Assembly: GCA_024639125.1 (NCBI GenBank)
Contig: JAHEJA010000026.1
Coordinates: forward strand, 40,871 to 73,583
Source: Paracoccaceae bacterium
GTDB lineage: Bacteria; Pseudomonadota; Alphaproteobacteria; Rhodobacterales; Rhodobacteraceae
Direction: 5' to 3'
DNA length: 32,713 nt
Shown: positions 6,895-15,330 of the stretch, in pieces
Layout: every line of letters starts with the position of its first letter
Numbering within the stretch: the stretch's first letter is position 1
The notes under the pieces: model-generated
Database searches by the model: none
What the model saw: only the letters and a program-made list of their open reading frames with translations
What the model was told of the DNA's origin: nothing
Translations under genes and position numbers: made by a program

Positions 6895-7860
6895 ATGAGA
6901 GTTATTAGAGATTACATCTTTGTTGATGAAGCTGACAAAGGGGCCAGTGTCGCGATTGGTAACTTTGACGGTGTGCATTTGGGACATCAATCGGTGATTG
7001 ATATCGCACGCGCTGAAGCCGAGCGGTGCGATGCGCCTTTGGGTGTATTGACCTTTGAGCCGCATCCACGCGCATATTTTTCAACTCATTTTGCACCGAA
7101 CGCTGCACCGAGTGCTGTACCGTTTCGATTGATGAGTGCAAAGGCGCGGGCCACGCGGTTGGAAAAACTGGGTGTCGAGCGGCTTTATCAGTTGAACTTT
7201 AACGCAGCTTTGTCGGCATTGAGTCCGCGTGATTTTGCAAAGAATGTGATCGCGGACGGGCTTGGGCTTTGTCATGTTGTGGTCGGTTCTGATTTTTGCT
7301 TTGGCAAAGAGCGAAAAGGCACGGTTGAAGATCTAAGGGCGTTTGGCAAAGAATTCGGGTTTGGTGTCACTGTTGCCCCGCTTGTAACGTTTGAGCAGGG
7401 TCAGGTGTCATCTACGTCTATCCGCGACGCGCTGAGTGATGGGCGCCCACGCGATGCGGCGGCGCAGTTGGGCCACTGGCATCGGATCGAAGGTCCTGTG
7501 ATTGGCGGCGAGCAGCGCGGGCGTGAGTTGGGGTATCCAACGGCCAACATGTCTGTGGACGGGTTACATTTGCCAAAGCTCGGGGTCTATGCGGTTTTGG
7601 TTGATATTCTGGATGGTCCGTTTGCGGGGTCTTATCACGGCGCTGCCTCATTGGGTGTGCGACCGATGTTTGGGGAAAACACGCCCAATATTGAAACCTT
7701 TATTTTTGATTTTACGGGCGATATTTACGGTGCGAACGTCTCTGTTGCATTGGTAGAGTATTTGCGCCCTGAGTTGAAATTTGATGGGCTTGAGGCTTTG
7801 ATCGTGCAGATGGCGGCAGATTGTGACACGGCACGTCAGATTTTGAGTGACTTAGAATGA
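6895..7860 (+). CDS. ribF: Bifunctional riboflavin kinase / FAD synthetase
   Basis: Converts riboflavin to FMN and FMN to FAD with ATP, in the cytosol. 321 residues from ATG 6895. The N-terminal FAD synthetase half carries the nucleotidyltransferase motif IGNFDGVHLGHQ (HLGH at 28-31) and the VSSTSIRDAL segment at about 171-180. The C-terminal riboflavin kinase half has GYPTANM and the later metal/substrate loop. A TTG two codons earlier (6889) is a possible start, but ATG gives the normal MRVIRDY beginning. The ribosome site is weak either way. The stop overlaps the next start in an ATGA, so translation of the UPF0260 gene is coupled. No FMN riboswitch is visible upstream. Confidence 0.95.
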   Translation: MRVIRDYIFVDEADKGASVAIGNFDGVHLGHQSVIDIARAEAERCDAPLGVLTFEPHPRAYFSTHFAPNAAPSAVPFRLMSAKARATRLEKLGVERLYQLNFNAALSALSPRDFAKNVIADGLGLCHVVVGSDFCFGKERKGTVEDLRAFGKEFGFGVTVAPLVTFEQGQVSSTSIRDALSDGRPRDAAAQLGHWHRIEGPVIGGEQRGRELGYPTANMSVDGLHLPKLGVYAVLVDILDGPFAGSYHGAASLGVRPMFGENTPNIETFIFDFTGDIYGANVSVALVEYLRPELKFDGLEALIVQMAADCDTARQILSDLE

Positions 7861-8333
7861 GCACACAAGACCCTATTCAACGCCAGGGGCTAAGCCACCG
7901 GTTTTGGGAAAACAAGCCATTAAACAAGATGACCCAAGTGGAATGGGAAGCCTTGTGCGACGGATGTGGCAAATGTTGCTTGAACAAGATCGAAGATGAA
8001 GACACTGGTGATGTGTTTTTAACGCGCGTGGCGTGTCGGCTTTTGGATGATCAGAGTTGCCATTGTATGCAATATGACATTCGCCATCAGTTTGTGCCGG
8101 AATGTATTGTCATGCGCCCTGATAACATTGATCAGCATGCGTATTGGATGCCTGAAACCTGTGCCTATCGGTTGTTGTGGAAGGGTAAACCTTTGTTTGA
8201 TTGGCATCCGCTGATTTCGGGAAATCCCGAAAGCGTTCATCAGGCGGGTGTTTCGGTGCGGGGCATCACTGTGCCAGAGTTTGAAGTCGGTGAAGATGAT
8301 TGGGAAGATCATTTGATTGAGGAGCCAAAGTAA
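7857..8333 (+). CDS. YcgN family cysteine-cluster protein (UPF0260)
   Basis: 158-residue cytosolic protein of the UPF0260/YcgN family, whose function is unknown. The mark is a set of conserved cysteines: C34-x2-C37-x2-C40-C41, then C60, C68, C70 and two more near 82 and 103, consistent with a zinc or iron-sulfur site (the related YkgJ domain is annotated as such). WENKPL near the N-terminus and YWMPETCAYRLL are also family text. It overlaps ribF by four bases (ATGA) and the next gene by one base (TAATG), so the three genes form a tight operon. The link to FAD synthesis and a PLP aldolase is by position only. Confidence 0.9.
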   Translation: MSTQDPIQRQGLSHRFWENKPLNKMTQVEWEALCDGCGKCCLNKIEDEDTGDVFLTRVACRLLDDQSCHCMQYDIRHQFVPECIVMRPDNIDQHAYWMPETCAYRLLWKGKPLFDWHPLISGNPESVHQAGVSVRGITVPEFEVGEDDWEDHLIEEPK

Positions 8334-9385
8334 TGTTTTTTGCATCAGACAATGCCGGACCAGTGCCACAGCAAATTCTAGACGCGATGAGTGCTGCGAA
8401 TGCTGGCTATCAAAGCGCCTATGGTGCAGACACCATTATGGATCAGGTGCGCGCGCAAATTCGTGATATTTTCGAAGCACCAGAGGCTGCGGTTTATTTG
8501 GTTGCCACGGGAACGGCAGCGAATTCGTTGGCTTTGGCTACGTTGACTCAACCGTTTCAAACCGTGTTTTGTACCCCTGTGGCGCATATCCACGAAGATG
8601 AATGCAATGCGCCAGAGTTTTATTCTGGTGGGGCCAAGCTGACTTTGGTTGGTCAAAGTGCCAAGTTTGATTTGGCAGAGTTGCGCAGAGCGATCGAAAC
8701 CGAAGAATCGCGTGGTGTTCATGGGCCTCAGCGGGGGCCGATTTCGTTAACCCAAGTGACGGAAAAAGGCACGGTTTACAGCTTGGATGAAATTCGGGCG
8801 ATTTGTGATGTTGCGCATTCGTTTGATTTACCCGTGCATATGGATGGCGCACGGTTTGCGAATGCTTTGGTGTCTTTGGGATGCTCTGCTGCGGATATGA
8901 CGTGGAAAGCCGGCATTGATGCCGTCAGTTTTGGCGGCACTAAAAACGGATTGATGGGGGTCGAAGCGGTTATTTTCTTTGATCCCAAGCACGCGTGGGA
9001 ATTTGAATTGCGCCGCAAGCGCGGAGCGCATTTGTTTTCCAAGCATCGGTATTTATCGGCGCAGATGAATGCTTATTTGGCTGATGGGCTGTGGTTGGAC
9101 TTGGCGCAAAAGGCAAACGACAACGCGGCTTATCTTGCCAAAGGGTTGCGCGCGATCCAAGCGGCAGAATTTGTTTATGAACCGGCGGCGAATTTGATGT
9201 TTGTGCGGATGCCGCGCGCTTATCACCAAGCGGCGCAATCGAATGGGGCGATGTATTATCTTTGGGATGGCGACCTAGAGGGCGATCCTGATGAAATTCT
9301 AACGGCGCGCTTTGTTTGTGACTGGTCCCTTGATTTAAATCAAATTGATCGCTTTCTAGAGCTGCTACTTGCGGTCCAAGCGTAA
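8333..9385 (+). CDS. ltaE: Low-specificity L-threonine aldolase family, PLP-dependent
   Basis: 350-residue fold-type I PLP enzyme of the beta-eliminating lyase family, expected to cleave threonine or allo-threonine to glycine and acetaldehyde. Seen: FASDNAGPVP at the N-terminus, ATGTAANSLAL (cofactor phosphate), HIHEDECNAPEF (His that stacks on PLP), VHMDGARFANAL (D171 to the pyridine nitrogen) and SFGGTKNGLMG with the Schiff-base lysine K204. GAGGAG in the tail of the UPF0260 gene serves ATG 8333. Third gene of the ribF unit. Related PLP aldolases acting on 3-hydroxyaspartate or phenylserine share these motifs, so the exact substrate is uncertain. Confidence 0.9.
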   Translation: MFFASDNAGPVPQQILDAMSAANAGYQSAYGADTIMDQVRAQIRDIFEAPEAAVYLVATGTAANSLALATLTQPFQTVFCTPVAHIHEDECNAPEFYSGGAKLTLVGQSAKFDLAELRRAIETEESRGVHGPQRGPISLTQVTEKGTVYSLDEIRAICDVAHSFDLPVHMDGARFANALVSLGCSAADMTWKAGIDAVSFGGTKNGLMGVEAVIFFDPKHAWEFELRRKRGAHLFSKHRYLSAQMNAYLADGLWLDLAQKANDNAAYLAKGLRAIQAAEFVYEPAANLMFVRMPRAYHQAAQSNGAMYYLWDGDLEGDPDEILTARFVCDWSLDLNQIDRFLELLLAVQA

Positions 9386-9424
9386 GACTTGCGTTTTCAC
9401 CTGATTCCACAGTAAAGCACGGCC

Positions 9425-10339
9425 ATGTTTACAGTAGCAGCACTCTATCACTTCACCCGCTTTGAAGATCACGTTTCCTTGCGTGGGCCTCTTCAAGACA
9501 AATGCGATGCCTTGGGAATTACCGGGTCTCTTTTGCTGGCGGCCGAAGGTATAAATGGAACGATTGCGGGGTCGCAGCAGGGGATCAATGACATCCTGGC
9601 GTATCTGCGTCGCCTGCCTGGATGTGGCGATTTAGAACATAAACAAAGCACCGCAAGCTTGCCGCCTTTTCCGCGGATGAAGGTCAAGCTAAAGAAAGAA
9701 ATTGTCACGATGGGGCAGCCTGATATCGACCCAAAGGCGCGGGTTGGGCATTATGTGGAACCCAAGGATTGGAACGAATTAATACAATCCCCGGACGTTG
9801 TGGTTATTGATACCCGCAATGATTACGAAGTGGCGATTGGCACCTTTGAAGGGGCGGTTGATCCCGAAACCAAATCATTTCGTGAATTTCCACAATGGTG
9901 GGAAGACAACAAAGACCGGTTTCATAACAAGCGCGTTGCCATGTTTTGCACAGGTGGTATTCGGTGTGAAAAATCCACCAACTATTTGTTGGGCCAAGGC
10001 GTGCCGGATGTGTTCCATCTTAAGGGCGGTATTCTAAAATACCTTGAGGAAATTCCTCAAGAAGACAGCACATGGAATGGGGATTGTTTTGTCTTTGATG
10101 CGCGGGTTTCTGTTGGGCATGGGTTAAAAGAAGGCGAACATCAGCTATGCTATGCATGTCGTCGGCCAATCGTTCCTGCGGACAAAGAGCGTGCAGACTA
10201 TGAACACGGTGTGTCCTGTCATCAATGTGTGAATGACACCACTGACGACGACAAGGACCGTTTTCGGGAACGGCAAAAGCAAATCCGTTTGGCGCGCGAA
10301 CGCGGTGAAACCCATATGGTTGGTTACGACGGTAATTAA
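9425..10339 (+). CDS. trhO: tRNA uridine-34 hydroxylase TrhO (rhodanese family)
   Basis: 304-residue YceA/TrhO protein that hydroxylates U34 of certain tRNAs with O2 on the way to 5-(carboxy)methoxyuridine. Order: N-terminal ferredoxin-like domain with FTRFED and GITGSLLLAAEGINGT, then a rhodanese domain with VIDTRNDYEV and the active loop FCTGGIRCEKS (C175 to R180), then a C-terminal Cys-x2-Cys pair (CYACRRP and CHQCVN) typical of the family. The start ATG 9425 lacks a good ribosome site, but the N-terminus fits the family. It ends base-to-base against a convergent small gene, leaving no room for a terminator between them. Confidence 0.94.
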   Translation: MFTVAALYHFTRFEDHVSLRGPLQDKCDALGITGSLLLAAEGINGTIAGSQQGINDILAYLRRLPGCGDLEHKQSTASLPPFPRMKVKLKKEIVTMGQPDIDPKARVGHYVEPKDWNELIQSPDVVVIDTRNDYEVAIGTFEGAVDPETKSFREFPQWWEDNKDRFHNKRVAMFCTGGIRCEKSTNYLLGQGVPDVFHLKGGILKYLEEIPQEDSTWNGDCFVFDARVSVGHGLKEGEHQLCYACRRPIVPADKERADYEHGVSCHQCVNDTTDDDKDRFRERQKQIRLARERGETHMVGYDGN

Positions 10340-10561
10340 CTATTTCGATGGCTTCGCCGGTGGCGGCGCTCGGTTGCATTCAAAGCCGTCCAACGTCACG
10401 GCTTTGACGTTATTTTCGCCGCAATAGATCACCGCCTGTTTGGAATATTCCATGACGCGATGGCCCATCGAAAATTCGGAATAGATCCATTTCATTATTA
10501 AAATGACGAATATCCCAAAGAAAATACTCGCTATAAGCTTTTGAATATCATTCATTTCCAT
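10340..10561 (-). CDS. Small single-helix membrane protein, unknown function
   Basis: 73 residues from ATG 10561 (MEMNDIQK). An in-frame ATG upstream at 10582 would add seven residues, and one at 10555 would remove two. GAGAGC just before 10561 favours that start. One clear membrane helix spans about 9-26, followed by a soluble tail with two cysteines (in VIYCG and GFECN) that could form a disulfide if periplasmic, and a proline-lysine end PPPAKPSK. I do not recognise a family. It shares no operon with trhO, which is convergent and abuts it exactly, and lies 60 bases downstream of the hydantoinase stop on the same strand, so it may be the last gene of that unit. It reads as a real gene because the helix and tail are well formed, but no homology was checked. 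Confidence 0.6.
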   Translation of the reverse strand: MEMNDIQKLIASIFFGIFVILIMKWIYSEFSMGHRVMEYSKQAVIYCGENNVKAVTLDGFECNRAPPPAKPSK

Positions 10562-10621
10562 GCTCTCGGAAGCACACCACAAAAGTGCGGCTAAAGTCAG
10601 ATATGCAAAATACTTGCCAAG

Positions 10622-12619
10622 TTAGATGGCGATCCTGGGGCGGCCCGACGCTTCGACGGTTATTGTGGCTTCGACAAATACCTCTCTTGCTTCGGATTTG
10701 GCCTTGCGAATGTCGTGATGGGCGGCGATTTGGATATCCACTGCCCCGGCCGTTTCTGCATCGGCCAAGGCCTGGGTACGTAGATAGGTTTCAAGATGAT
10801 CTAACGCGGCTGTTTCGGTGCCAAAATCCAACGGTCCGTCGATAAGGTGAACGCGGTATTTGCCTTCGGATGGGGATGTCACCGTACCGCTGGCGCGCAT
10901 TGTGACACGGCCCACAACGGCACCAATGGCATTGGCAACACCAGCATGTTCAGGCAGGATCATGGCGCTACCTAGTTTTTCGCCAACAGCTGGATAATAG
11001 CTTGGGGCTGATGCGCCCAATCCAATCACAGGGATATTTAATCCCGTATCCAGCCGAACAAGTCCTTTGTGTCCCGTTAAACCACGCTGCATCAGCACAT
11101 GCCGCGCAAGCTGATCTGGTGGGGCGTCAAAGCTGCCTTCTTCGGCAAAAGCAGTCTCTAACAAGGCCAAACAGGTCTGATAGGTTAAACGATCTTTGAT
11201 CATTTTAGCCAATTCAACGGGGTCCCGTGAAAGCACTTCGCCAGCGCCTGTGCGACGGCGTCCAAATAACAAAAGCGCTTTTTCGGCGGCCTCTGTGTCC
11301 CACGCATCGACCGATCCCAAGACATGGCTGGCGTCGGATGGCGTCAATCCTGCAACTTGGACAATGCCACGTGACACGAGCCGTACCAAAGATTGTGTGT
11401 CGATCCGGTTTTTCAATACCGCAGACAGCGGCTGAACCTGTTCGGTTGTTTTGTCATAGACCGCGGCATCGCGTGCCGTTAGCCCGCCTGCATCGGCACC
11501 TGGTACACGACGCACGAACCGCCCGTCATATTCACCGGGGATGCTGGACCGCAATTGGGCATCAAGCGTATCATGCACAATTTGCGCTTCTTGATGTGCC
11601 ACCAAGGAAATGGGTAAAACGCGACGTGGGCCAAGGGTGACGCCCCCCTCTAGACCCTCGGAAATAAAATGCACTTCGCTATCGCCGCCTAGTCCAGTTG
11701 TCCGCATGGCGACGGCTTCGACCATGGTGCGGAATGGGCCGACTTGCGCCCCTGCTGGATCAATCGCGGGGCGACCATCGCGCAAAAGCGCAACGTCTGT
11801 TGTTGTGCCCCCGATATCAGAGACCAAAGCGTTATCTGCCTGCGTCATCCAACGTGCCCCCACAATAGATGCAGCTGGGCCGCTTAGGATGGTTTCAATC
11901 GGCTTTTCGCGGGCTTGATCCGCAGAAACCAGCGCCCCATCCCCACGCACCACCATCATCGGGGCCGTGATCCCTTGTTGGCGCAATGTCCATTCGGCGC
12001 GATTGATCAGCCGATCAATCATCCCGATCAAACGTGCATTCAAAACCGCGGTCAATGCGCGCTTGGGTCCGTTCAGTTTCGCAGAAAGCTGATGCGATGC
12101 AGACACAGGGGCTTGGGTCGCAGTGCGTATGATCTCTGCTGCTTCGACTTCGTGGCTTGGATTGCGCGTGGCAAATTGGGATGCGACGGCGAAAGCAGAG
12201 ACACCCTCGAGCGTGGCGAGCCAGCTGAGCAATCGGTCCTTATCCAATGGTGCAACTTGTCCACCGGCGTGGTTGTGACCGCCGCTTAGCACAATCGCAG
12301 GATCACCCTTTAGGGCGTCGTTCAAGCCATGTTTTTCCAAATCACCTTCGCGAAACCCAATATACACCAAGGCCACGCGCCCACCTTGGCCTTCGACCAG
12401 CGCGTTGGTGGCCAAAGTGGTGGACAAAGACGCCATGGAAATGTCTTTGGGATCAACCGATGATGTGTCCAGAACGGCGCTGACAGCTTTGCCAATCCCA
12501 ATCGCCAGATCATGGCGCGTGGTCAATGATTTGGCGCTGGCGATCACGCGCTCTTCGTTTTCGATAATAACCGCGTCCGTATAGGTTCCGCCGGTATCAA
12601 CACCCAAGAGATATGACAT
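10622..12619 (-). CDS. Hydantoinase/oxoprolinase family protein (HyuA type), solo
   Basis: 665-residue ATPase of the HyuA/5-oxoprolinase family (sugar-kinase/actin fold). N-terminal LGVDTGGTYTDAVI (5-18) and SDIGGTTTDVALL (about 264-276) are the two phosphate-binding motifs; GLGGDSEV lies after them. Family members open cyclic amides (hydantoins, oxoproline) or carboxylate ketones such as acetone and acetophenone, nearly always with a HyuB-type partner. Here no HyuB is next to it: queG is upstream and a tiny membrane gene downstream. The sequence is about 35-50% A in identity class with many uncharacterised orphans, so no substrate is offered. GGACGGGAAT lies before ATG 12619. A candidate promoter is at 12644-12671. 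Confidence 0.82.
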   Translation of the reverse strand: MSYLLGVDTGGTYTDAVIIENEERVIASAKSLTTRHDLAIGIGKAVSAVLDTSSVDPKDISMASLSTTLATNALVEGQGGRVALVYIGFREGDLEKHGLNDALKGDPAIVLSGGHNHAGGQVAPLDKDRLLSWLATLEGVSAFAVASQFATRNPSHEVEAAEIIRTATQAPVSASHQLSAKLNGPKRALTAVLNARLIGMIDRLINRAEWTLRQQGITAPMMVVRGDGALVSADQAREKPIETILSGPAASIVGARWMTQADNALVSDIGGTTTDVALLRDGRPAIDPAGAQVGPFRTMVEAVAMRTTGLGGDSEVHFISEGLEGGVTLGPRRVLPISLVAHQEAQIVHDTLDAQLRSSIPGEYDGRFVRRVPGADAGGLTARDAAVYDKTTEQVQPLSAVLKNRIDTQSLVRLVSRGIVQVAGLTPSDASHVLGSVDAWDTEAAEKALLLFGRRRTGAGEVLSRDPVELAKMIKDRLTYQTCLALLETAFAEEGSFDAPPDQLARHVLMQRGLTGHKGLVRLDTGLNIPVIGLGASAPSYYPAVGEKLGSAMILPEHAGVANAIGAVVGRVTMRASGTVTSPSEGKYRVHLIDGPLDFGTETAALDHLETYLRTQALADAETAGAVDIQIAAHHDIRKAKSEAREVFVEATITVEASGRPRIAI

Positions 12620-12643
12620 ATTCCCGTCCTTTTGTTTTAGGGG

Positions 12644-12671
12644 ATGATAGGGTGCATATGGGATCAGTCAT
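12644..12671 (-). promoter_or_regulatory. Candidate promoter of the hydantoinase-like gene
   Basis: On the minus strand, ATGACT (12671-12666) and TATCAT (12649-12644) with a 16-base spacer: four and five of six consensus matches. The predicted start leaves a leader of roughly 20 bases. It lies in the 76-base gap after queG, suggesting independent transcription. Confidence 0.4.
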
Positions 12672-12695
12672 GCCCGTTTGCGTCATTTATTTTGC

Positions 12696-13727
12696 TTATT
12701 CCTGTAACCGCTTAATCGCCCAACGAGCGGCTTCTGAAACCGTTGAATCAGGGTCTAATACATGGTTTTGTGCCGAATCTACCAAGGTTGCGTCCCCTGA
12801 GTTTCCGATAGCATAAAGCACATTTCTAATAAACCGATTGCGACCTATCCGCTTGATCGGACTGCCGGAAAATTTGGTTCGAAAAGCGGCATCATCCAGG
12901 GTTGCCAAAGCCGCTAGATCAGGGGCCGCAAAATCATCGCGAGCGTGATATCGAATGTCGCTGGCTTCGACGGCGAATTTGTTCCACGGACAGGCAGCAA
13001 GGCAATCATCGCATCCATAAATGCGATTGCCCAGACGGTCCCTAAGTTCTGGTTCAATCGGACCTTTGTGTTCGATGGTCAGATATGAAATGCAGCGCCG
13101 CGCATCCAGTTGATAGGGGGCGATAAACGCATCTGTTGGACAGGCGTCTAAGCAGCTGGAACATGATCCGCAATGATCAACCTCAGCTGTGTCCACAGGC
13201 AGCTCAAGCGTGGTAAAGATCGACCCGATAAAGAACCAATTCCCCAAATCGCGGCTGACAAGGTTGGTATGTTTGCCTTGCCATCCTAACCCCGCAGCCA
13301 TGCCCAAGGGTTTTTCCGCAACAGGGGCGGTATCCACAAAAACTTTGACCTCGCCGCCGGCTTGATCAATAAGCCACCGCGCCAATCGTTTGAGCCGCTT
13401 TTTAACAAGGTCATGATAGTCTTTGTTCTGGGCATAAACAGAAATCGCACCCTTTTCGGGATGATCTAATATTTCGCGCGGATCATGATTTGGTCGATAG
13501 CTTTCGGCGAGCATGATCACGGTTTTGGCCTCGGGCCAAAGCGCGTGGGGATTTCCGCGCCATTCCATGCGATCCGCCATCCATGACATTTCACCATGCA
13601 GGCCTGCGTCTACAAAATCACGAAGCTGGTCTGGCACATGTGGTATATCGGTTGGACGGCATAGACGCGTCAGGGAAAAGCCTTCTTGCGATGCTTGGGC
13701 AAGCAGCATGTCCTTGAGCGCGTCCAC
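12696..13727 (-). CDS. queG: Epoxyqueuosine reductase QueG
   Basis: Cobalamin- and iron-sulfur-dependent enzyme reducing epoxyqueuosine to queuosine at tRNA position 34, cytosolic. 343 residues. Seen: [22 protein letters not shown] with the proton-donor Asp D132; ferredoxin-like clusters C186-x2-C189-x2-C192-x3-C196-P and C239-x2-C242-x3-C246-P; C212 in [14 protein letters not shown]; then a C-terminal HEAT-like tail ([16 protein letters not shown] and following) as in QueG structures. It starts five bases after the GST stop and is almost surely in one transcript with GST and mtgA. Known QueG needs reduced electron donors and B12; neither pathway is in the window. Confidence 0.96.
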   Translation of the reverse strand: MDALKDMLLAQASQEGFSLTRLCRPTDIPHVPDQLRDFVDAGLHGEMSWMADRMEWRGNPHALWPEAKTVIMLAESYRPNHDPREILDHPEKGAISVYAQNKDYHDLVKKRLKRLARWLIDQAGGEVKVFVDTAPVAEKPLGMAAGLGWQGKHTNLVSRDLGNWFFIGSIFTTLELPVDTAEVDHCGSCSSCLDACPTDAFIAPYQLDARRCISYLTIEHKGPIEPELRDRLGNRIYGCDDCLAACPWNKFAVEASDIRYHARDDFAAPDLAALATLDDAAFRTKFSGSPIKRIGRNRFIRNVLYAIGNSGDATLVDSAQNHVLDPDSTVSEAARWAIKRLQE

Positions 13728-13732
13728 AGGAA

Positions 13733-14398
13733 TTAAAAGTCCAGATCGCTATAGTGATTGGGGGGTGGAAAACCGGGAACTTGGTCGGCCAAGATGCTAC
13801 GAAAGGCTGGGCGCGATTTTATTTTTGCGTACCAGTCTTTGACAACGGCAGATCGGTTCCAATCCACATCGGAAATATAATCCAGCGATGATAAATGTGC
13901 CGCCGCCGCAAAATCGGCCAAGGTCATTGTATCGCCTGCCAACCACCGACGATGATCCAAAAGCCACGCCATATAGTCCAGATGGTATTTGATTTTTTTC
14001 GCGCCTTCTTTGATGTTTTTGGAATCCGGAAAGCCACGGCTTGCTATCTTTTTGTGGACGCGTTCATACAAAAGCTTGGATGTGACTTCGTGGTGGAATT
14101 TGTCGTCAAACCAGCTGACCAAGCGGCGCACTTCGTAGCGCGCGGCGGGATCGCGCGGCATTAAGGGCGTCGCCGAATAGAGGTCCTCTATGTATTCACA
14201 AATCGCCGCACTTTCTGTTAGGATCATACCGTCGATACGCAATATGGGCACTTTGCCAGCTGGGTTGCGGCGCAAAAATTCCGACCCTTGTTCCCAATAT
14301 TTTTCTTCGACCAGCTCTACTTCGATTTTCTTTTCGGCAAGGCTAAGACGCACTTTGCGACAAAAGGGCGAGAGAGGGAAATGATAAAGGCGCAACAT
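13733..14398 (-). CDS. Glutathione S-transferase family protein
   Basis: 221-residue two-domain GST. N-terminal thioredoxin fold: [17 protein letters not shown] with S10-P-F-C13 at the active-site position, the cis-proline in KVPIL (P51), and TES at 61-63 for the glutathione gamma-glutamyl group. The C-terminal helical domain has the [10 protein letters not shown] folding motif (an N-capping S/T-x-x-D block) at about 160-170. Substrate unknown. Placed between mtgA and queG, with five bases to queG and 55 to mtgA, so probably co-transcribed. A role in thiol or oxidative protection is plausible, and gshA for glutathione synthesis is also in the window, but not adjacent. Confidence 0.9.
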   Translation of the reverse strand: MLRLYHFPLSPFCRKVRLSLAEKKIEVELVEEKYWEQGSEFLRRNPAGKVPILRIDGMILTESAAICEYIEDLYSATPLMPRDPAARYEVRRLVSWFDDKFHHEVTSKLLYERVHKKIASRGFPDSKNIKEGAKKIKYHLDYMAWLLDHRRWLAGDTMTLADFAAAAHLSSLDYISDVDWNRSAVVKDWYAKIKSRPAFRSILADQVPGFPPPNHYSDLDF

Positions 14399-14453
14399 CG
14401 ATTAAACCTGAACATAGTTGTGATACCCTCAATGCCTGTTTTAAAGCGGATTT

Positions 14454-15173
14454 TCAATCCTCGAAACATGCAGAGCGGCCATCATTTGCAATTGTTGCTG
14501 CACCGTCTTGTATCGCGAGACTACGTTTTTTGATGAAATCCGAAGGCGCGGAGGCTGATCTGTTTTTAGGGCTAGGTAGCACAGCTGCCAGCCGCGCAGC
14601 TTGGCGCGGTGACAAGTCCGCCGCCGTTACCCCAAAGGATGTGCGTGCGGCTTCTTGGATGCCAAAGACACCTTCGTCAAATTCAGCAACGTTCAGATAA
14701 ACTTCTAGAATGCGCTGCTTGGTCCAGAGCAATTCCATCACTGGTGTGAGGCTCGCCTCAAGCGCTTTGCGACTCCATGAACGACCTTGCCAAAGAAAGA
14801 CGTTTTTCACCACTTGCTGGGAAATGGTTGACGCACCGCGTTGGCCGCCGTCTTCTATTGCGGCGCGAATGGCGGACATATCAAACCCCCAATGTTCACA
14901 GAAATTCGCATCCTCTGCGGCAACAACGGATCGTGCGGCATAGGGGCTAATGTCTTTTAGCGGGGTCCAGTCATAGGAATATGTCCCAAAGCGGTCGTTT
15001 TCGGCCAGCATATAGGGCGTGACAGGGATGGGTATCCAGCGAAACGCCAAGATAACAAGGCACACCAAAGCACAAACCCCAAACACAAACCGAAGCACCC
15101 ATTTGCGCAACCGTTGACGTAAGCTTGGTTTGACCTGTTTGTTCGTGGCTTTTGGTTTGGTACGTTTTGCCAT
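14454..15173 (-). CDS. mtgA: Monofunctional peptidoglycan transglycosylase MtgA
   Basis: Inner-membrane glycosyltransferase (family GT51) polymerising lipid II into glycan strands. 239 residues: basic cytoplasmic N-terminus, one membrane anchor at about 25-46, then the GT51 domain with the catalytic VAAEDANFCEHWGFD (E87) and RGASTISQQVVKN (113-120), and the later SPKNR block. An upstream in-frame ATG at 15230 exists, but AAAGGTGG stands seven bases before ATG 15173 and a good promoter ends just above it, giving a leader of about 15 bases; the longer form would start upstream of transcription. First gene of an apparent mtgA-GST-queG transcript. Confidence 0.94.
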   Translation of the reverse strand: MAKRTKPKATNKQVKPSLRQRLRKWVLRFVFGVCALVCLVILAFRWIPIPVTPYMLAENDRFGTYSYDWTPLKDISPYAARSVVAAEDANFCEHWGFDMSAIRAAIEDGGQRGASTISQQVVKNVFLWQGRSWSRKALEASLTPVMELLWTKQRILEVYLNVAEFDEGVFGIQEAARTSFGVTAADLSPRQAARLAAVLPSPKNRSASAPSDFIKKRSLAIQDGAATIANDGRSACFED

Positions 15174-15194
15174 GCTGCCCACCTTTTGTGGCAT

Positions 15195-15223
15195 AATATA
15201 CCCAAGCATGTCGGGTGAACCAA
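15195..15223 (-). promoter_or_regulatory. Sigma-70 type promoter of mtgA
   Basis: Minus strand TTGGTT (15223-15218), 17-base spacer, TATATT (15200-15195). The transcript should begin near 15188, which decides the mtgA start at 15173 over 15230. Confidence 0.6.
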
Positions 15224-15284
15224 TGATCAAACGGCTATGGATGAAAATTTTCGTGGCTTGTGACCAAAATATGTATCCAAAACA

Positions 15285-15318
15285 AAAGGCCGCCAGATGT
15301 CAGGCGGCCTTTGTTTTA
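15285..15318. terminator. Bidirectional terminator between gltB and mtgA
   Basis: AAAGGCCGCC (15285-15294), eight-base loop, GGCGGCCTTT (15303-15312): ten perfect pairs. It is flanked by T-rich text on both strands, so it can end gltB transcripts (minus) and block the other direction too. It lies 18 bases after the gltB stop. Confidence 0.85.
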
Positions 15319-15330
15319 GGTATTGCACCG

